Source of the DNA: Streptomyces sp. CG4
GTDB taxonomy: Bacteria; Actinomycetota; Actinomycetes; Streptomycetales; Streptomycetaceae
Length of the DNA stretch: 64,000 nt
Assembly (NCBI RefSeq): GCF_041080655.1
Contig: NZ_CP163525.1
Coordinates: 4,340,001 to 4,404,000, forward strand
Direction: 5' to 3'
In this document: in pieces, positions 22,903 through 32,917 of the stretch
Numbering within the stretch: position 1 is the first letter of the stretch
Layout: every line of letters begins with the position of its first letter
Notes under the pieces: model-generated
What the model saw: only the letters and a program-made list of their open reading frames with translations
What the model was told of the DNA's origin: nothing
Databases searched by the model: none
Position numbers and translations under genes: made by a program

Positions 22903-24507
22903 CTATGAGCAGCTCTTTCTCGCGCTCGGCGGGGTGCCGCGGAGCAGGTAGGTGTTGATCGTCGAGTCGATGCAGGTGCTGCCGCGGCCGTAGGCGGTGT
23001 GGCCGTCGCCGACGTACGTCAGGAGGCGCGCCGAGGAGAGCTGGCCGGCCAGGGACTCTGCCCAGCGGTAGGGGGTCGCAGGGTCGCGGGTGGTGCCGAC
23101 CACCACGATCGGCGCCGCGCCCTTCGCCTCGATGCGATGCGCCTCGCCCGTGGCCTTCACCGGCCAGTACGCGCAGTTCAGCGCGGCCCACGCCAGGCCC
23201 TCGCCGAAGACCGGGGAGGCCTTCTCGAAGGTGGGCAGCGCCTTCTCCACCTGGTCGGGGCTGGTGAAGGCCGGCGGCAGGTCCAGGCAGTTCACGGCGG
23301 CGTTGGCCATCATCAGATTGCTGTAGTGACCGTCGGCGTCACGTTCGTAGTAGCTGTCGGAGAGTGCGAGCAGGCCCGCGCCGTCGTTCTTCTTCATCGC
23401 CGAGGCGAGCGCCTCGCGCAGCTGCTCCCACTCCGACTGGTCGTACATCGCCGCGATCACCCCGGTCGTGGCCAGCGCCTCGCCGAGCTTGCGGCCGTCC
23501 GCGTCGCCCGCCGGGACGGGGTGCTGGTCCAGCTTCCGGAAGAACGCCTTGAGGTGGTCGCCGACCTGCGCCGGCGTCGTGCCCTTGTCGCCGAGCGAGC
23601 AGTCGGAGTGCCGTACGCAGTCCTTCGCGAACGCCTGGAACGCCGTCTCGAAGCCGGCCGTCTGGTCCAGGGTCATCTGCCGGGCGCCCAGGGTCGGGTC
23701 CATCGCGCCGTCCAGGACCATCCGGCCGACCCGGTCGGGGAACAGCCCGGCGTACGTCGCCCCCAGGAACGTGCCGTACGACGCCCCCACGTAGTTCAGT
23801 TTCTGATCACCCAGCGCCGCCCGCAGGATGTCCATGTCCTGTGCCGCCTCCACGGTGGAGACGTGCCGCAGCAGCCGCGCCGAGTGTGCCCCGCAGCTCT
23901 CCGCGAAGCGCTGGTCCGCCGCGACCACCGCGTTGCGTTCCTGCTGGTCGTCGGGTGTCAGGTCGGTCTGTGTGTACGTGTCCATCTGGCGGCCGTCGAG
24001 GCATTCGACGGGCTCGCTGCGGGCGACGCCCCGCGGGTCCACCGCGACCATGTCGTAGCGGGCACGGACGTCGGCCGGGTAGCCGACGCCCGCGTAGCTC
24101 TGCAGGTAGCCGACCGCCGAGCCGCCAGGCCCGCCCGGGTTGACCAGCAGTGAACCGAGCGGCTTGCCCTTGCCGGTGGCCTTCTTGCGGGCGACGGCGA
24201 GCCGGACGTCACCGGAGCCGGGCTTGGCGTAGTCCAGCGGGGCCTTCATCGTCGCGCACTGGAAACCGGGGACACCGCAGCTGTGCCAGTTCAGACGCTG
24301 GGTGTAGTACGACGACAGCGCGGACGGCGTCGCACGCGGCAGCGCGGCCAGCACCGCGTCCGCCGCACCGCGGGACGACGTGGTCGAGCTCCCGGAGGAG
24401 CAGGCGGACACGAGCAGGGTGGCGGCCGTGAACAGGGTGGCGGTGAGGCGGGCCGTCGTACGGGGGCGGGTGCCCCGGGTACGGCGGAGGGATGGCCTGG
24501 TGTACAT
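22903..24507 (-). CDS. secreted tripeptidyl aminopeptidase-like S33 lipoprotein
   Basis: This 534-residue alpha/beta hydrolase of peptidase family S33 resembles the Streptomyces tripeptidyl aminopeptidases and SlpD/E. It has a signal peptide with lipobox LVSAC, the oxyanion segment NPGGPGGSAVGY, the nucleophile elbow GASYGTFLGATYAG and a C-terminal TAP-like domain with the catalytic histidine in GDGHTAYGRG. It probably removes N-terminal peptides from secreted proteins at the cell surface. ATG 24507 begins a typical signal peptide; it has no Shine-Dalgarno and a TACGCT sequence 6 nt upstream, so it may be leaderless. Confidence 0.92.
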   Translation of the reverse strand: MYTRPSLRRTRGTRPRTTARLTATLFTAATLLVSACSSGSSTTSSRGAADAVLAALPRATPSALSSYYTQRLNWHSCGVPGFQCATMKAPLDYAKPGSGDVRLAVARKKATGKGKPLGSLLVNPGGPGGSAVGYLQSYAGVGYPADVRARYDMVAVDPRGVARSEPVECLDGRQMDTYTQTDLTPDDQQERNAVVAADQRFAESCGAHSARLLRHVSTVEAAQDMDILRAALGDQKLNYVGASYGTFLGATYAGLFPDRVGRMVLDGAMDPTLGARQMTLDQTAGFETAFQAFAKDCVRHSDCSLGDKGTTPAQVGDHLKAFFRKLDQHPVPAGDADGRKLGEALATTGVIAAMYDQSEWEQLREALASAMKKNDGAGLLALSDSYYERDADGHYSNLMMANAAVNCLDLPPAFTSPDQVEKALPTFEKASPVFGEGLAWAALNCAYWPVKATGEAHRIEAKGAAPIVVVGTTRDPATPYRWAESLAGQLSSARLLTYVGDGHTAYGRGSTCIDSTINTYLLRGTPPSARKSCS

Positions 24508-24706
24508 CAGGCGAGCGTAACGCTGTGCGATGACTCGGGCGCGATGCGTGCGGGGGATGAGCTCGTACGGGGGACATACGGGGACGCGTGCGGCTGCGGC
24601 GTCGTCATCCCGAGACCGGAGACGTCCGGGCACCGGTCACCCCACGGGAGCGACGTCCGTGCGTCAGTCGCCCCGCTCGCCGGTCCCGAAGCCATCCGCA
24701 CGCCCG

Positions 24707-25912
24707 TCACCCCGCCCGCAGTGCCATCGTCATCGCCTCCACGGCCAGCAGCGGGGCCACATTGCGGTCGAGAGCCTCGCGGCACGCGGCGATCGCCTCG
24801 ATGCGGCGGAGCGTGGACTCCGGGGTGCTGCCACGCGCCAGCCGCTCCAGGGCGTCCTCGGCGTCGGCATTGGCGATCGCGACCCGGGAGCCGAGCTGGA
24901 GGGCGAGGACGTCGCGGTAGAAGGCGGTGAGGTCGCCGAGGGCGATGTCGAGGCTGTCGCGCTGCGTGCGGGTTCTGCGGCGCTTCTGCATGTCCTCGAG
25001 GTCCTTCATCACGCCCGCCGTGCCGCGCGGCAGCCGGCCGCCCTGGGCCGCGCCCAGCGCCGCCTTCAGCTCCTCGGTCTCCTTGCCGTCCATCTCCTCC
25101 GCGAGCTGCTTGGCGTCCTCGGCGGCCGCGTCGACCAGTTCCTGGGCGGCCCTCAGACAGGCACCGACCTCGTCCAGCCGCAGCGGCAGCTTGAGCACGG
25201 AGGCGCGGCGGTCGCGGGCCGCCGGGTCGGTGGCCAGGCGCCGGGCCCGGTCGACATGCCCCTGGGTGGCGCGGGCGGCGGCCTCGGCGACCTGGGGTTC
25301 GATGCCGTCGCGCCGTACGAGCATGTCGGCGACCGCGGCCACGGACGGCGTGCTCAGGTTGAGGTGGCGGCAGCGGGAGCGGATCGTCGGCAGAACGTCC
25401 TCGATGGAGGGGGCGCACAGCAGCCAGACCGTGCGCGGGGCGGGCTCCTCGACCGCCTTGAGGACGGCGTTGGCCGACTTCTCGTTCAGCCGCTCGGCGT
25501 CCTCGACCAGGATGATCTGCCAGCGGCCGTTCGCCGGGGAGGTGAACGACTTGCGGACCGTGTCCCGCATGTCCTTCACGAGGATCTCGGCGCCCACGGC
25601 GGCCACTGTGGTGACGTCCGCGTGGGTGCCGAGCAGCGCGGTGTGACAGCCGTCGCAGAAGCCGCAGCCGGGAGCTCCGCCGAGGGCGCGGTCGGGGCTC
25701 ACGCACTGCAGGGCCGCGGCGAAGGCTCTGGCCGCCTGGTTCCGACCCGCTCCGGGCGGGCCCGTGAACAGCCAGGCGTGCGTCATCTTCGACGCCTCGG
25801 GCAGCGGCTCGTCGGCCGCGGCGGCCGTGACGAGGGCGTCGGCGTCCCGCGCGGCGCCGCCGAGCACCGCCCTCACCTTCTCCTGCCCGACGAGGTCGTC
25901 CCATACGGTCAT
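24707..25912 (-). CDS. holB: DNA polymerase III delta' subunit
   Basis: This 401-residue clamp-loader subunit begins TVWDDLVGQEKVRAVLGGAA and has the modified P-loop GPPGAGRNQAA, a zinc finger built on CGFCDGC, the ILVEDAERLNEKSANAVLK Walker B region and the sensor VLPTIRSRCRHLN. Delta' does not hydrolyse ATP, which fits the altered P-loop. It helps load the beta clamp at replication forks. It follows the tmk fusion gene on the same strand, the usual tmk-holB neighbourhood, though a strong hairpin lies between. Confidence 0.95.
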   Translation of the reverse strand: MTVWDDLVGQEKVRAVLGGAARDADALVTAAAADEPLPEASKMTHAWLFTGPPGAGRNQAARAFAAALQCVSPDRALGGAPGCGFCDGCHTALLGTHADVTTVAAVGAEILVKDMRDTVRKSFTSPANGRWQIILVEDAERLNEKSANAVLKAVEEPAPRTVWLLCAPSIEDVLPTIRSRCRHLNLSTPSVAAVADMLVRRDGIEPQVAEAAARATQGHVDRARRLATDPAARDRRASVLKLPLRLDEVGACLRAAQELVDAAAEDAKQLAEEMDGKETEELKAALGAAQGGRLPRGTAGVMKDLEDMQKRRRTRTQRDSLDIALGDLTAFYRDVLALQLGSRVAIANADAEDALERLARGSTPESTLRRIEAIAACREALDRNVAPLLAVEAMTMALRAG

Positions 25913-26016
25913 GGGTCACGCCGCCCTTTCGTCACACTCCGCGTTCCTGCCCTCCATTGTGCGGGTGGGCACTGACAACGCGGTCCGCGTGCGCGTCGAC
26001 AGCCGGCCGGAAGGGC

Positions 26017-26056
26017 GAGGGCGGCGCCGGTCGGTGTTCCGACCCGCGCCGCCCTC
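26017..26056 (-). terminator. strong hairpin after the tmk fusion gene
   Basis: GAGGGCGGCGC pairs with GCGCCGCCCTC and the inner GGTCGG pairs with CCGACC over a TGTT loop, giving 17 bp with one mismatch. It is 28 bp beyond the tmk stop codon and upstream of holB, so it may reduce read-through. Confidence 0.7.
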
Positions 26057-26083
26057 GGTCCGTCCTGTCCGGCAGACCGGCCC

Positions 26084-29000
26084 TCAGCCCCGTCGGCCAC
26101 GGCCCCTGCGGCCCTGCTCCTCGTCCTGGTCGCCGTGGTCCCGCTTGTCGTACGAGCCCAGCAGTTCGTCCGCCAGCGACGGCAGGTCGTCCAGCGGGGT
26201 CTCCTCGGCCCAGTCGGGACGCGGCCGCCGGCGGGGCGTGCCGTCGGGGCCGACCTGGGGCATCTCGCGGGTACGGTCCTCGGAGCCGTCGGGGCCCGCG
26301 GCGGGCCGCTCGTCCCGGAAGAACCCGGGCGGCATCCGGTCCGCCGGGGCGTCACCGCGTACGGGCGGCAGTACGGCCGTCTCGTCCGCCGCACCCGGAA
26401 CCACCGGAGGCAGCACGGCGGTCTCCTCGGCGGAGCCCGCGGACACAGCCGGAAGGACCGCCGTCTCGTCGGCGGGGCCGGAAGCCACCGGTGGCTGCGG
26501 CAGCTCGGCGGTCGTCTCGGAGTCCGCGGGGGAACCGGCGGAGGCCTTGGCGTCCTCGGCACCCCGGGCGTCCCGGGCATCCCGCGCGTCCTCGGCGGAG
26601 TCGCCCCGCTCCGCACGCACCGGATGCAGCACCGTCGTCTCGTCGGTCCCCGGCGCCACGGCCGGCGTCGGAACCGTCTCCTCGGTGCCGCGCGCGTCCG
26701 GCGACACCACCGGCGTGGGGGCCGTCGCCGCGTCCGGGACGACGCCCGGTGCGGACGGCTGGGGTGCGCCGGGCCTGCGGGCCGCCGTGTCGGCCGCCGC
26801 CGCTGCCTCGGCCGCCTGCCGACGCGCCTCCTCGGCACGCAGCAGCGCGTCCTCGGCCTTGCGCTGCTTCTCCAGGCGCCGCGCCTCTTCCTCGGCGCGC
26901 AGCCGGGCCTGCCGGGCCTCTTCCTCAGCACGCAGCCGGGCCTCCTCCTCGGCCTGCTTGCGGCGCCGCTCCTCGTCGGCCCTGCGGCGGGCCTCCTCCT
27001 CGGCGCGGGCCTTCTCCTCGGCGAGCAGCCGCTGCCGCTCCTCCTCGGCGCGCCGGGCGGCTTCCTCGGCCCGCTGCCGCGCCTCCTCCGCCTGCCGTTC
27101 GGCCTCGCGGCGCTGCGCCTCCTCCAGCTCGCGGCGCTTGCGTTCCTCCTCCTCGGCGCGCAGCCGGGCCAGCTCCTCCTGGCGCTCGCGCTCCAGGCGC
27201 TCCTCCTCGGCCTTGCGCGCGGCCTCTTCCTCGGCCTTGCGGCGGGCCTCCTCCTCGGCCTTCTTGCGCGCCTCCTCCTGGGCCTTGATCTCGGCCTCGG
27301 ACAGCGGCAGCACGGTGTCGAGCCGGTGCCGGATCACCGTGGTGACGGCCTCGGGCTCCTGGCCGGCGTCCACGACCAGATAGCGGCCGGGGTCGGAGGC
27401 GGCCAGCGTGAGGAAACCGGCCCGCACGCGCGCGTGGAACTCCGCCGGCTCCGACTCCAGCCGGTCCGGCGCCTCGGTGAACCGCTCGCGGGCGGTCTCC
27501 GGGGAGACGTCCAGCAGCACGGTCAGGTGCGGGACGAGTCCGTTGGTCGCCCAGCGGTTGATGCGGGCGATCTCGGTCGGGGAGAGATCGCGGCCGGCGC
27601 CCTGGTAGGCGACGGACGAATCGATGTAACGGTCGCTGATCACCACCGCGCCGCGCTCCAGGGCGGGCCGTACGACGGTGTCGACGTGCTCGGCACGGTC
27701 GGCGGCGTACAGCAGCGCCTCCGCGCGGTGCGACAGGCCCGCCGAGGACACGTCCAGCAGGATCGAGCGCAGCCGCTTGCCGACCGGGGTGGCACCCGGC
27801 TCGCGGGTGAGCACGACCTCGTGGCCCTTGGCGCGGATCCACTCGGCGAGGGCCTCGGCCTGGGTGGACTTTCCGGCGCCGTCGCCGCCTTCCAGGGCGA
27901 TGAAGAAACCGCTCGTCGCCGGTGTCTCGACCGGGTCGTCGCCGCCGAGCAGCGCGTCCTTGAGGTCCTGGCGCAGCGGGATGCCGGAGCGGTCGTCGAC
28001 CTTGGCGAGCACCAGCGCCGCCACCGGCAGGAGCAGCGCGCCGACCAGCATCAGCGTGAAGGAGGCGCCGCCGTGCGCGAAGACGAACTTGCCGTTCTCC
28101 AGTCGGTGCCGGCCGATGAGGCCGGCGACCACGGGGGCGATCAGCGCACCGAGCGCGATGAAGACCCGGACGACCGCGTGCAGATGCTCGGTGATGCGCG
28201 CCCGGCGGTAGTCCTCGGTCTCCTGGTCGAGCAGGGCGTGCCCGGTGTTCGCGGCCACGCCCGCACTGCCGCCGGCCAGCGTGACGATGAGCAGGACCGT
28301 GGTGACGTCCGGGACCAGCCCGGCGGCCAGCAGGGCGACGCCTGTGAGGGCGATCGCGAGAGCGAGCAGCCGACGGCGCGAGAGCGAGGGCAGCAGCGCG
28401 GGGGCCGTACGGATGCCGACGGCGACACCGCCGGTCAGGCCCAGCACCAGCAGGCCGTACAGGACCGGGCCGCCGCCCAGGTCGGTGGCGTGCAGCACGC
28501 ACACCGACACGGCTGCGGCGATGGCTCCGGCGACCGCGGCGCAGGCCGGGACGAGCAGCGGGATCGCGCCCGTACGGCCCTTGTCGACGCCGGTGCCGGT
28601 GCGCGGGCGGCGCAGGCCCTCCAGCGGGGACCGCGCGCGGGGGGTGCGCGTGTCGGGCAGCTCCAGGGAGGTCAGCACGGACAAGGAGGCGGCGAACAGG
28701 CCGGCCGCCACATACGACCCGAGAGCCGCGTGGTGCTGGTCGAACCAGGCGACGCCCGTGCCCAGCAGGTTGTTGATCAGGCCGGCGACGACCATGGTGG
28801 CGGCCGCCAGCGGGACGGCGAGGAAGCTCGTCCGCAGCGAGAGGCGGCGCAGGGCGTCCATGTGGTCGGGCAGCGGCCGTACGGTGGCGCCCTCCGGGGG
28901 CGGACCCGGCAGCAGGGCCGGGGCCGCGCTCTCCCGGCACACGGTCCACAGCCGCTCGGCGACACCGGTGACGAAGGCGGTGACCAGCAGGACGGCCAGT

Positions 29001-29434
29001 GCGTTGCCCGGAGTCCAGTCGATCCACAGCGGGGCGATGATCAGCAGCGCGGCGCGCACGCCGTCGGCGCCGACCATGGTCCAGCGGCGGTCGAGCGGGC
29101 CCTCCTGGCCAGTGAGCGAGTTCAACGGGCCGAGCAGGACCGCGCCGAACAGCAGCGCGGCGAGGACGCGCGCCGCGAAGACCGTCGCCACTGCGAACGC
29201 CACACCCCCGTACCCACCCCCGAAGGAGCCCTGGGTGATCGCCGCCTGGAGGGCGAGGACGACCAGGGCGAGGAGTGCCAGGGTGTCGCCCACACCGCTC
29301 ACCAGCTGTGCGCTCCACAGGCGCCGCAGCTGCGGTCGGCGCAGCAGGGAGCGGACGGCGCGCTCGCGGGAGTCCGCGACCAGGGCGTCGTCCGGGGCTG
29401 TGCTGGGGGCCGTTGGCTGCTCGGCTCGCGTCAT
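26084..29434 (-). CDS. tmk: membrane transporter-like / thymidylate kinase fusion with charged helix tail
   Basis: This 1116-residue protein has four parts. Residues ~1-500 hold about ten to twelve membrane segments of MFS-like character. Residues ~508-712 are a complete thymidylate kinase with P-loop GGDGAGKSTQ, TREPGATPVGKRLR and DRYIDSSVAYQG, making dTDP from dTMP. Residues ~715-880 are an extreme Glu/Lys/Arg/Ala run, likely a single alpha helix. The rest is disordered with repeated DETAVLPPV-type motifs. Most bacteria have a free tmk of about 210 residues. It lies between topA and holB. The fusion ties dTTP synthesis to the membrane. Confidence 0.92.
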   Translation of the reverse strand: MTRAEQPTAPSTAPDDALVADSRERAVRSLLRRPQLRRLWSAQLVSGVGDTLALLALVVLALQAAITQGSFGGGYGGVAFAVATVFAARVLAALLFGAVLLGPLNSLTGQEGPLDRRWTMVGADGVRAALLIIAPLWIDWTPGNALAVLLVTAFVTGVAERLWTVCRESAAPALLPGPPPEGATVRPLPDHMDALRRLSLRTSFLAVPLAAATMVVAGLINNLLGTGVAWFDQHHAALGSYVAAGLFAASLSVLTSLELPDTRTPRARSPLEGLRRPRTGTGVDKGRTGAIPLLVPACAAVAGAIAAAVSVCVLHATDLGGGPVLYGLLVLGLTGGVAVGIRTAPALLPSLSRRRLLALAIALTGVALLAAGLVPDVTTVLLIVTLAGGSAGVAANTGHALLDQETEDYRRARITEHLHAVVRVFIALGALIAPVVAGLIGRHRLENGKFVFAHGGASFTLMLVGALLLPVAALVLAKVDDRSGIPLRQDLKDALLGGDDPVETPATSGFFIALEGGDGAGKSTQAEALAEWIRAKGHEVVLTREPGATPVGKRLRSILLDVSSAGLSHRAEALLYAADRAEHVDTVVRPALERGAVVISDRYIDSSVAYQGAGRDLSPTEIARINRWATNGLVPHLTVLLDVSPETARERFTEAPDRLESEPAEFHARVRAGFLTLAASDPGRYLVVDAGQEPEAVTTVIRHRLDTVLPLSEAEIKAQEEARKKAEEEARRKAEEEAARKAEEERLERERQEELARLRAEEEERKRRELEEAQRREAERQAEEARQRAEEAARRAEEERQRLLAEEKARAEEEARRRADEERRRKQAEEEARLRAEEEARQARLRAEEEARRLEKQRKAEDALLRAEEARRQAAEAAAAADTAARRPGAPQPSAPGVVPDAATAPTPVVSPDARGTEETVPTPAVAPGTDETTVLHPVRAERGDSAEDARDARDARGAEDAKASAGSPADSETTAELPQPPVASGPADETAVLPAVSAGSAEETAVLPPVVPGAADETAVLPPVRGDAPADRMPPGFFRDERPAAGPDGSEDRTREMPQVGPDGTPRRRPRPDWAEETPLDDLPSLADELLGSYDKRDHGDQDEEQGRRGRGRRG

Positions 29435-29616
29435 GCGTTCAGCCTATCGGCAGCCACCGACAGCACACGTCGTCTGTCCTGGCATGCGCACGCCCCGACA
29501 CCAAAGTGATGCCGGGACGTTCGCTGAGCGAAGCCGAAGAGGCGGCCGAAGGGCGGTTCCCCCGGGGCCGTCTCCCAGGACGGCCTGCCGGGGCAGCCCC
29601 CGTATGGGCCTGCGGG

Positions 29617-32451
29617 TCAGTCCTCCGCGCCGGAAGCCGTGGCCTTGGAAGCCGTCGCCTTCTTGGCGGTCGTCTTCTTCGCCGTGGTCTTCTTCGCGGC
29701 CGCGGTCGTCTTCTTCGCCACCGTCTTCTTGGCGGCGGTCTTCTTCGCCGGGGCCGCCTTCTTGGCCGTGGCCTTCTTTGCAGCGGTCTTCTTGGCCGGG
29801 CCCTTCGCGCGCTTCTCGGCGAGCAGCTCGAAGCCGCGCTCCGGGGTGATCGTCTCGACGCTGTCGCCGGAGCGCAGGGTCGCGTTGGTCTCCCCGTCGG
29901 TGACGTACGGACCGAAGCGGCCGTCCTTGACCACGACCGGCTTGCCGGAGACCGGGTCCTCGCCCAGCTCCTTCAGCGGCGGCTTGGCGGCGGCCCGGCC
30001 ACGCTGCTTGGGCTGGGCGTAGATCGCCAGCGCCTCCTCCAGCGTGATCGTGAAGAGCTGGTCCTCGGACTGCAGCGAGCGCGAGTCCGTGCCCTTCTTC
30101 AGATACGGGCCGTAGCGGCCGTTCTGCGCGGTGATCTCCTGGCCGTCGGCGTCGGCGCCGACGATGCGCGGCAGCGACATCAGCTTCAGCGCGTCGTCGA
30201 GCGTCACCGTGTCGAGCGCCATCGACTTGAAGAGCGAGGCCGTGCGCGGCTTGACCGCGTTCTTGCCGGTCTTGGGGGTGCCCTCGGGGAGGATCTCGGT
30301 GACGTACGGGCCGTAGCGGCCGTCCTTGGCGACGATCGTGTGGCCGGTGGCCGGGTCCGTGCCCAGCTCGAAGTCGCCGCTCGGCTTGGCCAGCAGCTCC
30401 TCGGCCATCTCGACGCTCAGCTCGTCCGGCGCCAGGTCGTCCGGGATGTCGGCGCGCTGGTGCTGCTCGGTGTCCTTCTCGCCGCGCTCGATGTACGGGC
30501 CGTAGCGGCCGACGCGGAGCACGATGTCGTTGCCCACCGGGAACGACGACACCTCCCGCGCGTCGATCGCGCCCAGGTCGGTCACCAGCTCCTTGAGGCC
30601 GCCGAGGTGGTCCCCGTCGCCGTTGCCCGCCTCGGCCGCGCCGCCGTGACCCGTGCCCTCGCCGAAGTAGAAGCGCTTCAGCCACGGCACGGCCTTGGCC
30701 TCGCCGGCCGCGATGCGGTCGAGGTCGTCCTCCATCTTGGCGGTGAAGTCGTAGTCGACGAGCCGCCCGAAGTGCTTCTCCAGGAGGTTCACCACGGCGA
30801 AGGACAGGAAGGACGGCACCAGGGCCGTGCCCTTCTTGAAGACATAGCCGCGGTCGAGGATCGTGCCGATGATCGACGCGTACGTCGACGGACGGCCGAT
30901 CTCGCGCTCTTCCAGCTCCTTGACCAGGGAGGCTTCGGTGTAGCGGGCCGGGGGCTTGGTGGCGTGGCCGTCGGCCGTGATCTCCTCGGCGGACAGCGCG
31001 TCGCCCTCGGCGACCTGCGGCAGCCGGCGCTCGCGGTCGTCCAGCTCGGCGTTCGGGTCGTCGGCACCCTCCACGTAGGCCTTCAGGAAGCCGTGGAAGG
31101 TGATCGTCTTGCCGGAGGCGCTGAACTCGACGTCCCGGCCGTCGGCGGCGGCGCCGCCGATCTTCACGGTCACGCTGTTGCCGGTCGCGTCCTTCATCTG
31201 GGAGGCGACGGTCCGCTTCCAGATCAGCTCGTACAGCTTGAACTGGTCGCCGGTCAGGCCGGTCTCGGCAGGAGTGCGGAAACGATCACCCGAGGGGCGG
31301 ATCGCCTCGTGGGCCTCCTGCGCGTTCTTGACCTTGCCGGCGTACGTACGCGGCTGCGGGGGCAGGTAGTCGGCGCCGTACAGCTGCGTGACCTGGGCGC
31401 GGGCGGCCGTGATCGCGGTGTCGCTCAGCGTCGTGGAGTCCGTACGCATGTACGTGATGTAGCCGTTCTCGTACAGCTTCTGGGCGATCTGCATCGTCGC
31501 CTTCGCGCCGAAGCCGAGCTTGCGGCTGGCCTCCTGCTGCAGCGTCGTCGTACGGAACGGGGCGTACGGCGAGCGGCGGTACGGCTTGGACTCGACGGAG
31601 CGCACGGAGAACCGGGTGTTCTCCAGGGCAGCGGCGAGGGCGCGGGCGGTCGCCTCGTCGAGGTGGAGGATGTTCGCGCTCTTGAGTTGTCCCAGGGAGT
31701 CGAAGTCGCGGCCCTGCGCGACCCGCCTGCCGTCGACGGTCTGCAGGCGGGCGACAAGCGACGACGGGTCGGACGAGTCTCCCGCGCGGCCGGTCGCGAA
31801 GGTGCCCGTCAGGTCCCAGTACTCAGCAGAACGAAAAGCGATGCGCTCGCGTTCCCGCTCCACCACGAGTCGTGTGGCGACGGACTGCACGCGGCCGGCG
31901 GACAGCCGGGGCATGACCTTCTTCCAGAGGACCGGCGAGACCTCGTAGCCGTAAAGGCGGTCGAGGATGCGGCGGGTCTCCTGGGCGTCGACCAGCTTCT
32001 GGTTGAGCTGGCGCGGGTTGGCGACGGCCTCGCGGATCGCTTCCTTGGTGATCTCGTGGAACACCATCCGCTTGACCGGGATCTTCGGCTTGAGGACCTC
32101 CTGGAGGTGCCAGGCGATCGCCTCGCCCTCCCGGTCCTCATCGGTGGCGAGGAAGAGCTCGTCGGACTCCTTCAGCAGGTCCTTGAGCTTCTTGACCTGC
32201 GCCCTCTTGTCGGCGTTGACCACATAGATCGGCTGGAAGTCATGGTCTACGTCCACACCGAGGCGGCGCACCTCGCCGGTGTACTTCTCGGGCACCTCCG
32301 CGGCGCCGTTGGGGAGGTCGCGGATGTGCCCGACGCTCGCTTCGACGACGTAGCCGGGGCCGAGGTAGCCCTTGATCGTCTTCGCCTTGGCAGGCGACTC
32401 GACGATGACGAGTCGGCGGCCGCCCTGTGCGGTCTCGCTGGTCGGGGACAA
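29617..32451 (-). CDS. topA: DNA topoisomerase I
   Basis: This 944-residue type IA topoisomerase relaxes negative supercoils. It has the Toprim domain (LVIVESPAKAKTIKGYLG and ATDEDREGEAIAWHL), the active-site tyrosine at about residue 334 (ENGYITYMRTDSTTLSD), and four C-terminal repeats around GRYGPYV instead of zinc fingers. The last ~65 residues are a Lys/Ala-rich tail (KKTAAKKATAKK-type), a known trait of streptomycete TopA that aids processivity. The start appears to be a TTG at 32451, with a GGAGAG-type site about 10-12 nt upstream. tmk follows on the same strand. Confidence 0.96.
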   Translation of the reverse strand: MSPTSETAQGGRRLVIVESPAKAKTIKGYLGPGYVVEASVGHIRDLPNGAAEVPEKYTGEVRRLGVDVDHDFQPIYVVNADKRAQVKKLKDLLKESDELFLATDEDREGEAIAWHLQEVLKPKIPVKRMVFHEITKEAIREAVANPRQLNQKLVDAQETRRILDRLYGYEVSPVLWKKVMPRLSAGRVQSVATRLVVERERERIAFRSAEYWDLTGTFATGRAGDSSDPSSLVARLQTVDGRRVAQGRDFDSLGQLKSANILHLDEATARALAAALENTRFSVRSVESKPYRRSPYAPFRTTTLQQEASRKLGFGAKATMQIAQKLYENGYITYMRTDSTTLSDTAITAARAQVTQLYGADYLPPQPRTYAGKVKNAQEAHEAIRPSGDRFRTPAETGLTGDQFKLYELIWKRTVASQMKDATGNSVTVKIGGAAADGRDVEFSASGKTITFHGFLKAYVEGADDPNAELDDRERRLPQVAEGDALSAEEITADGHATKPPARYTEASLVKELEEREIGRPSTYASIIGTILDRGYVFKKGTALVPSFLSFAVVNLLEKHFGRLVDYDFTAKMEDDLDRIAAGEAKAVPWLKRFYFGEGTGHGGAAEAGNGDGDHLGGLKELVTDLGAIDAREVSSFPVGNDIVLRVGRYGPYIERGEKDTEQHQRADIPDDLAPDELSVEMAEELLAKPSGDFELGTDPATGHTIVAKDGRYGPYVTEILPEGTPKTGKNAVKPRTASLFKSMALDTVTLDDALKLMSLPRIVGADADGQEITAQNGRYGPYLKKGTDSRSLQSEDQLFTITLEEALAIYAQPKQRGRAAAKPPLKELGEDPVSGKPVVVKDGRFGPYVTDGETNATLRSGDSVETITPERGFELLAEKRAKGPAKKTAAKKATAKKAAPAKKTAAKKTVAKKTTAAAKKTTAKKTTAKKATASKATASGAED

Positions 32452-32719
32452 CTTCGCTCTTCTCTCCGGTCGACGCTGGGGCCTCCCCAGGGCTTCTTCC
32501 CGGGGTCGCGGCGTACTGCTGGCACGTGTGACGCTGCGGAGTGTGACGGTACATCCCGCCCCCGTGTCAAACGGGAAAAGCCCACAACGGCCACTCGAAC
32601 GGTAACCCGACTACCGCCATTCCTGCCGCCCGGAGTCCCGGGTACCCACCTGAGGCATGTCCGGAGCGTGATACTCCCCTTACTCTCGCGGCGCTCTCGC
32701 CGCAGCACACCCGCCGACG

Positions 32720-32917
32720 TCAGAGGCGGGTCAGGCAGTACGCACCGAGGGTCAGCGCGACCGTCGCGGCCACGCCGGCGAGGGCGGCCGATGCGACCGG
32801 GTTCACACCCTGGGCCACCGGCTCGCGACGCTTGAGGCGGGTGCCGGTCCAGGTCAGCAGGGCACCTCCGAACAGGACGAACACCGTTCCCGCGAAGATC
32901 GCCGGCACGCTCTCCAT
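32720..32917 (-). CDS. small two-helix membrane protein
   Basis: This 65-residue protein has two predicted membrane helices: IFAGTVFVLFGGALLTW and VASAALAGVAATVALTLGAY, joined by a basic loop TRLKRREPVAQG. The ATG at 32917 follows a G-rich region. No known family is recognised. It lies between topA and a methyltransferase gene on the same strand. It is probably a real small membrane protein, since both helices are regular and codon use is typical. Confidence 0.65.
   Translation of the reverse strand: MESVPAIFAGTVFVLFGGALLTWTGTRLKRREPVAQGVNPVASAALAGVAATVALTLGAYCLTRL

Noticed and set aside
24530..25975. A 481-codon plus-strand frame opposite holB
   Set aside because: HolB is unambiguous on the minus strand and the plus frame has no recognisable domain.
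26135..29509. An 1124-codon plus-strand frame opposite the tmk fusion gene
   Set aside because: The thymidylate kinase motifs are on the minus strand; the plus frame is a GC-driven shadow.
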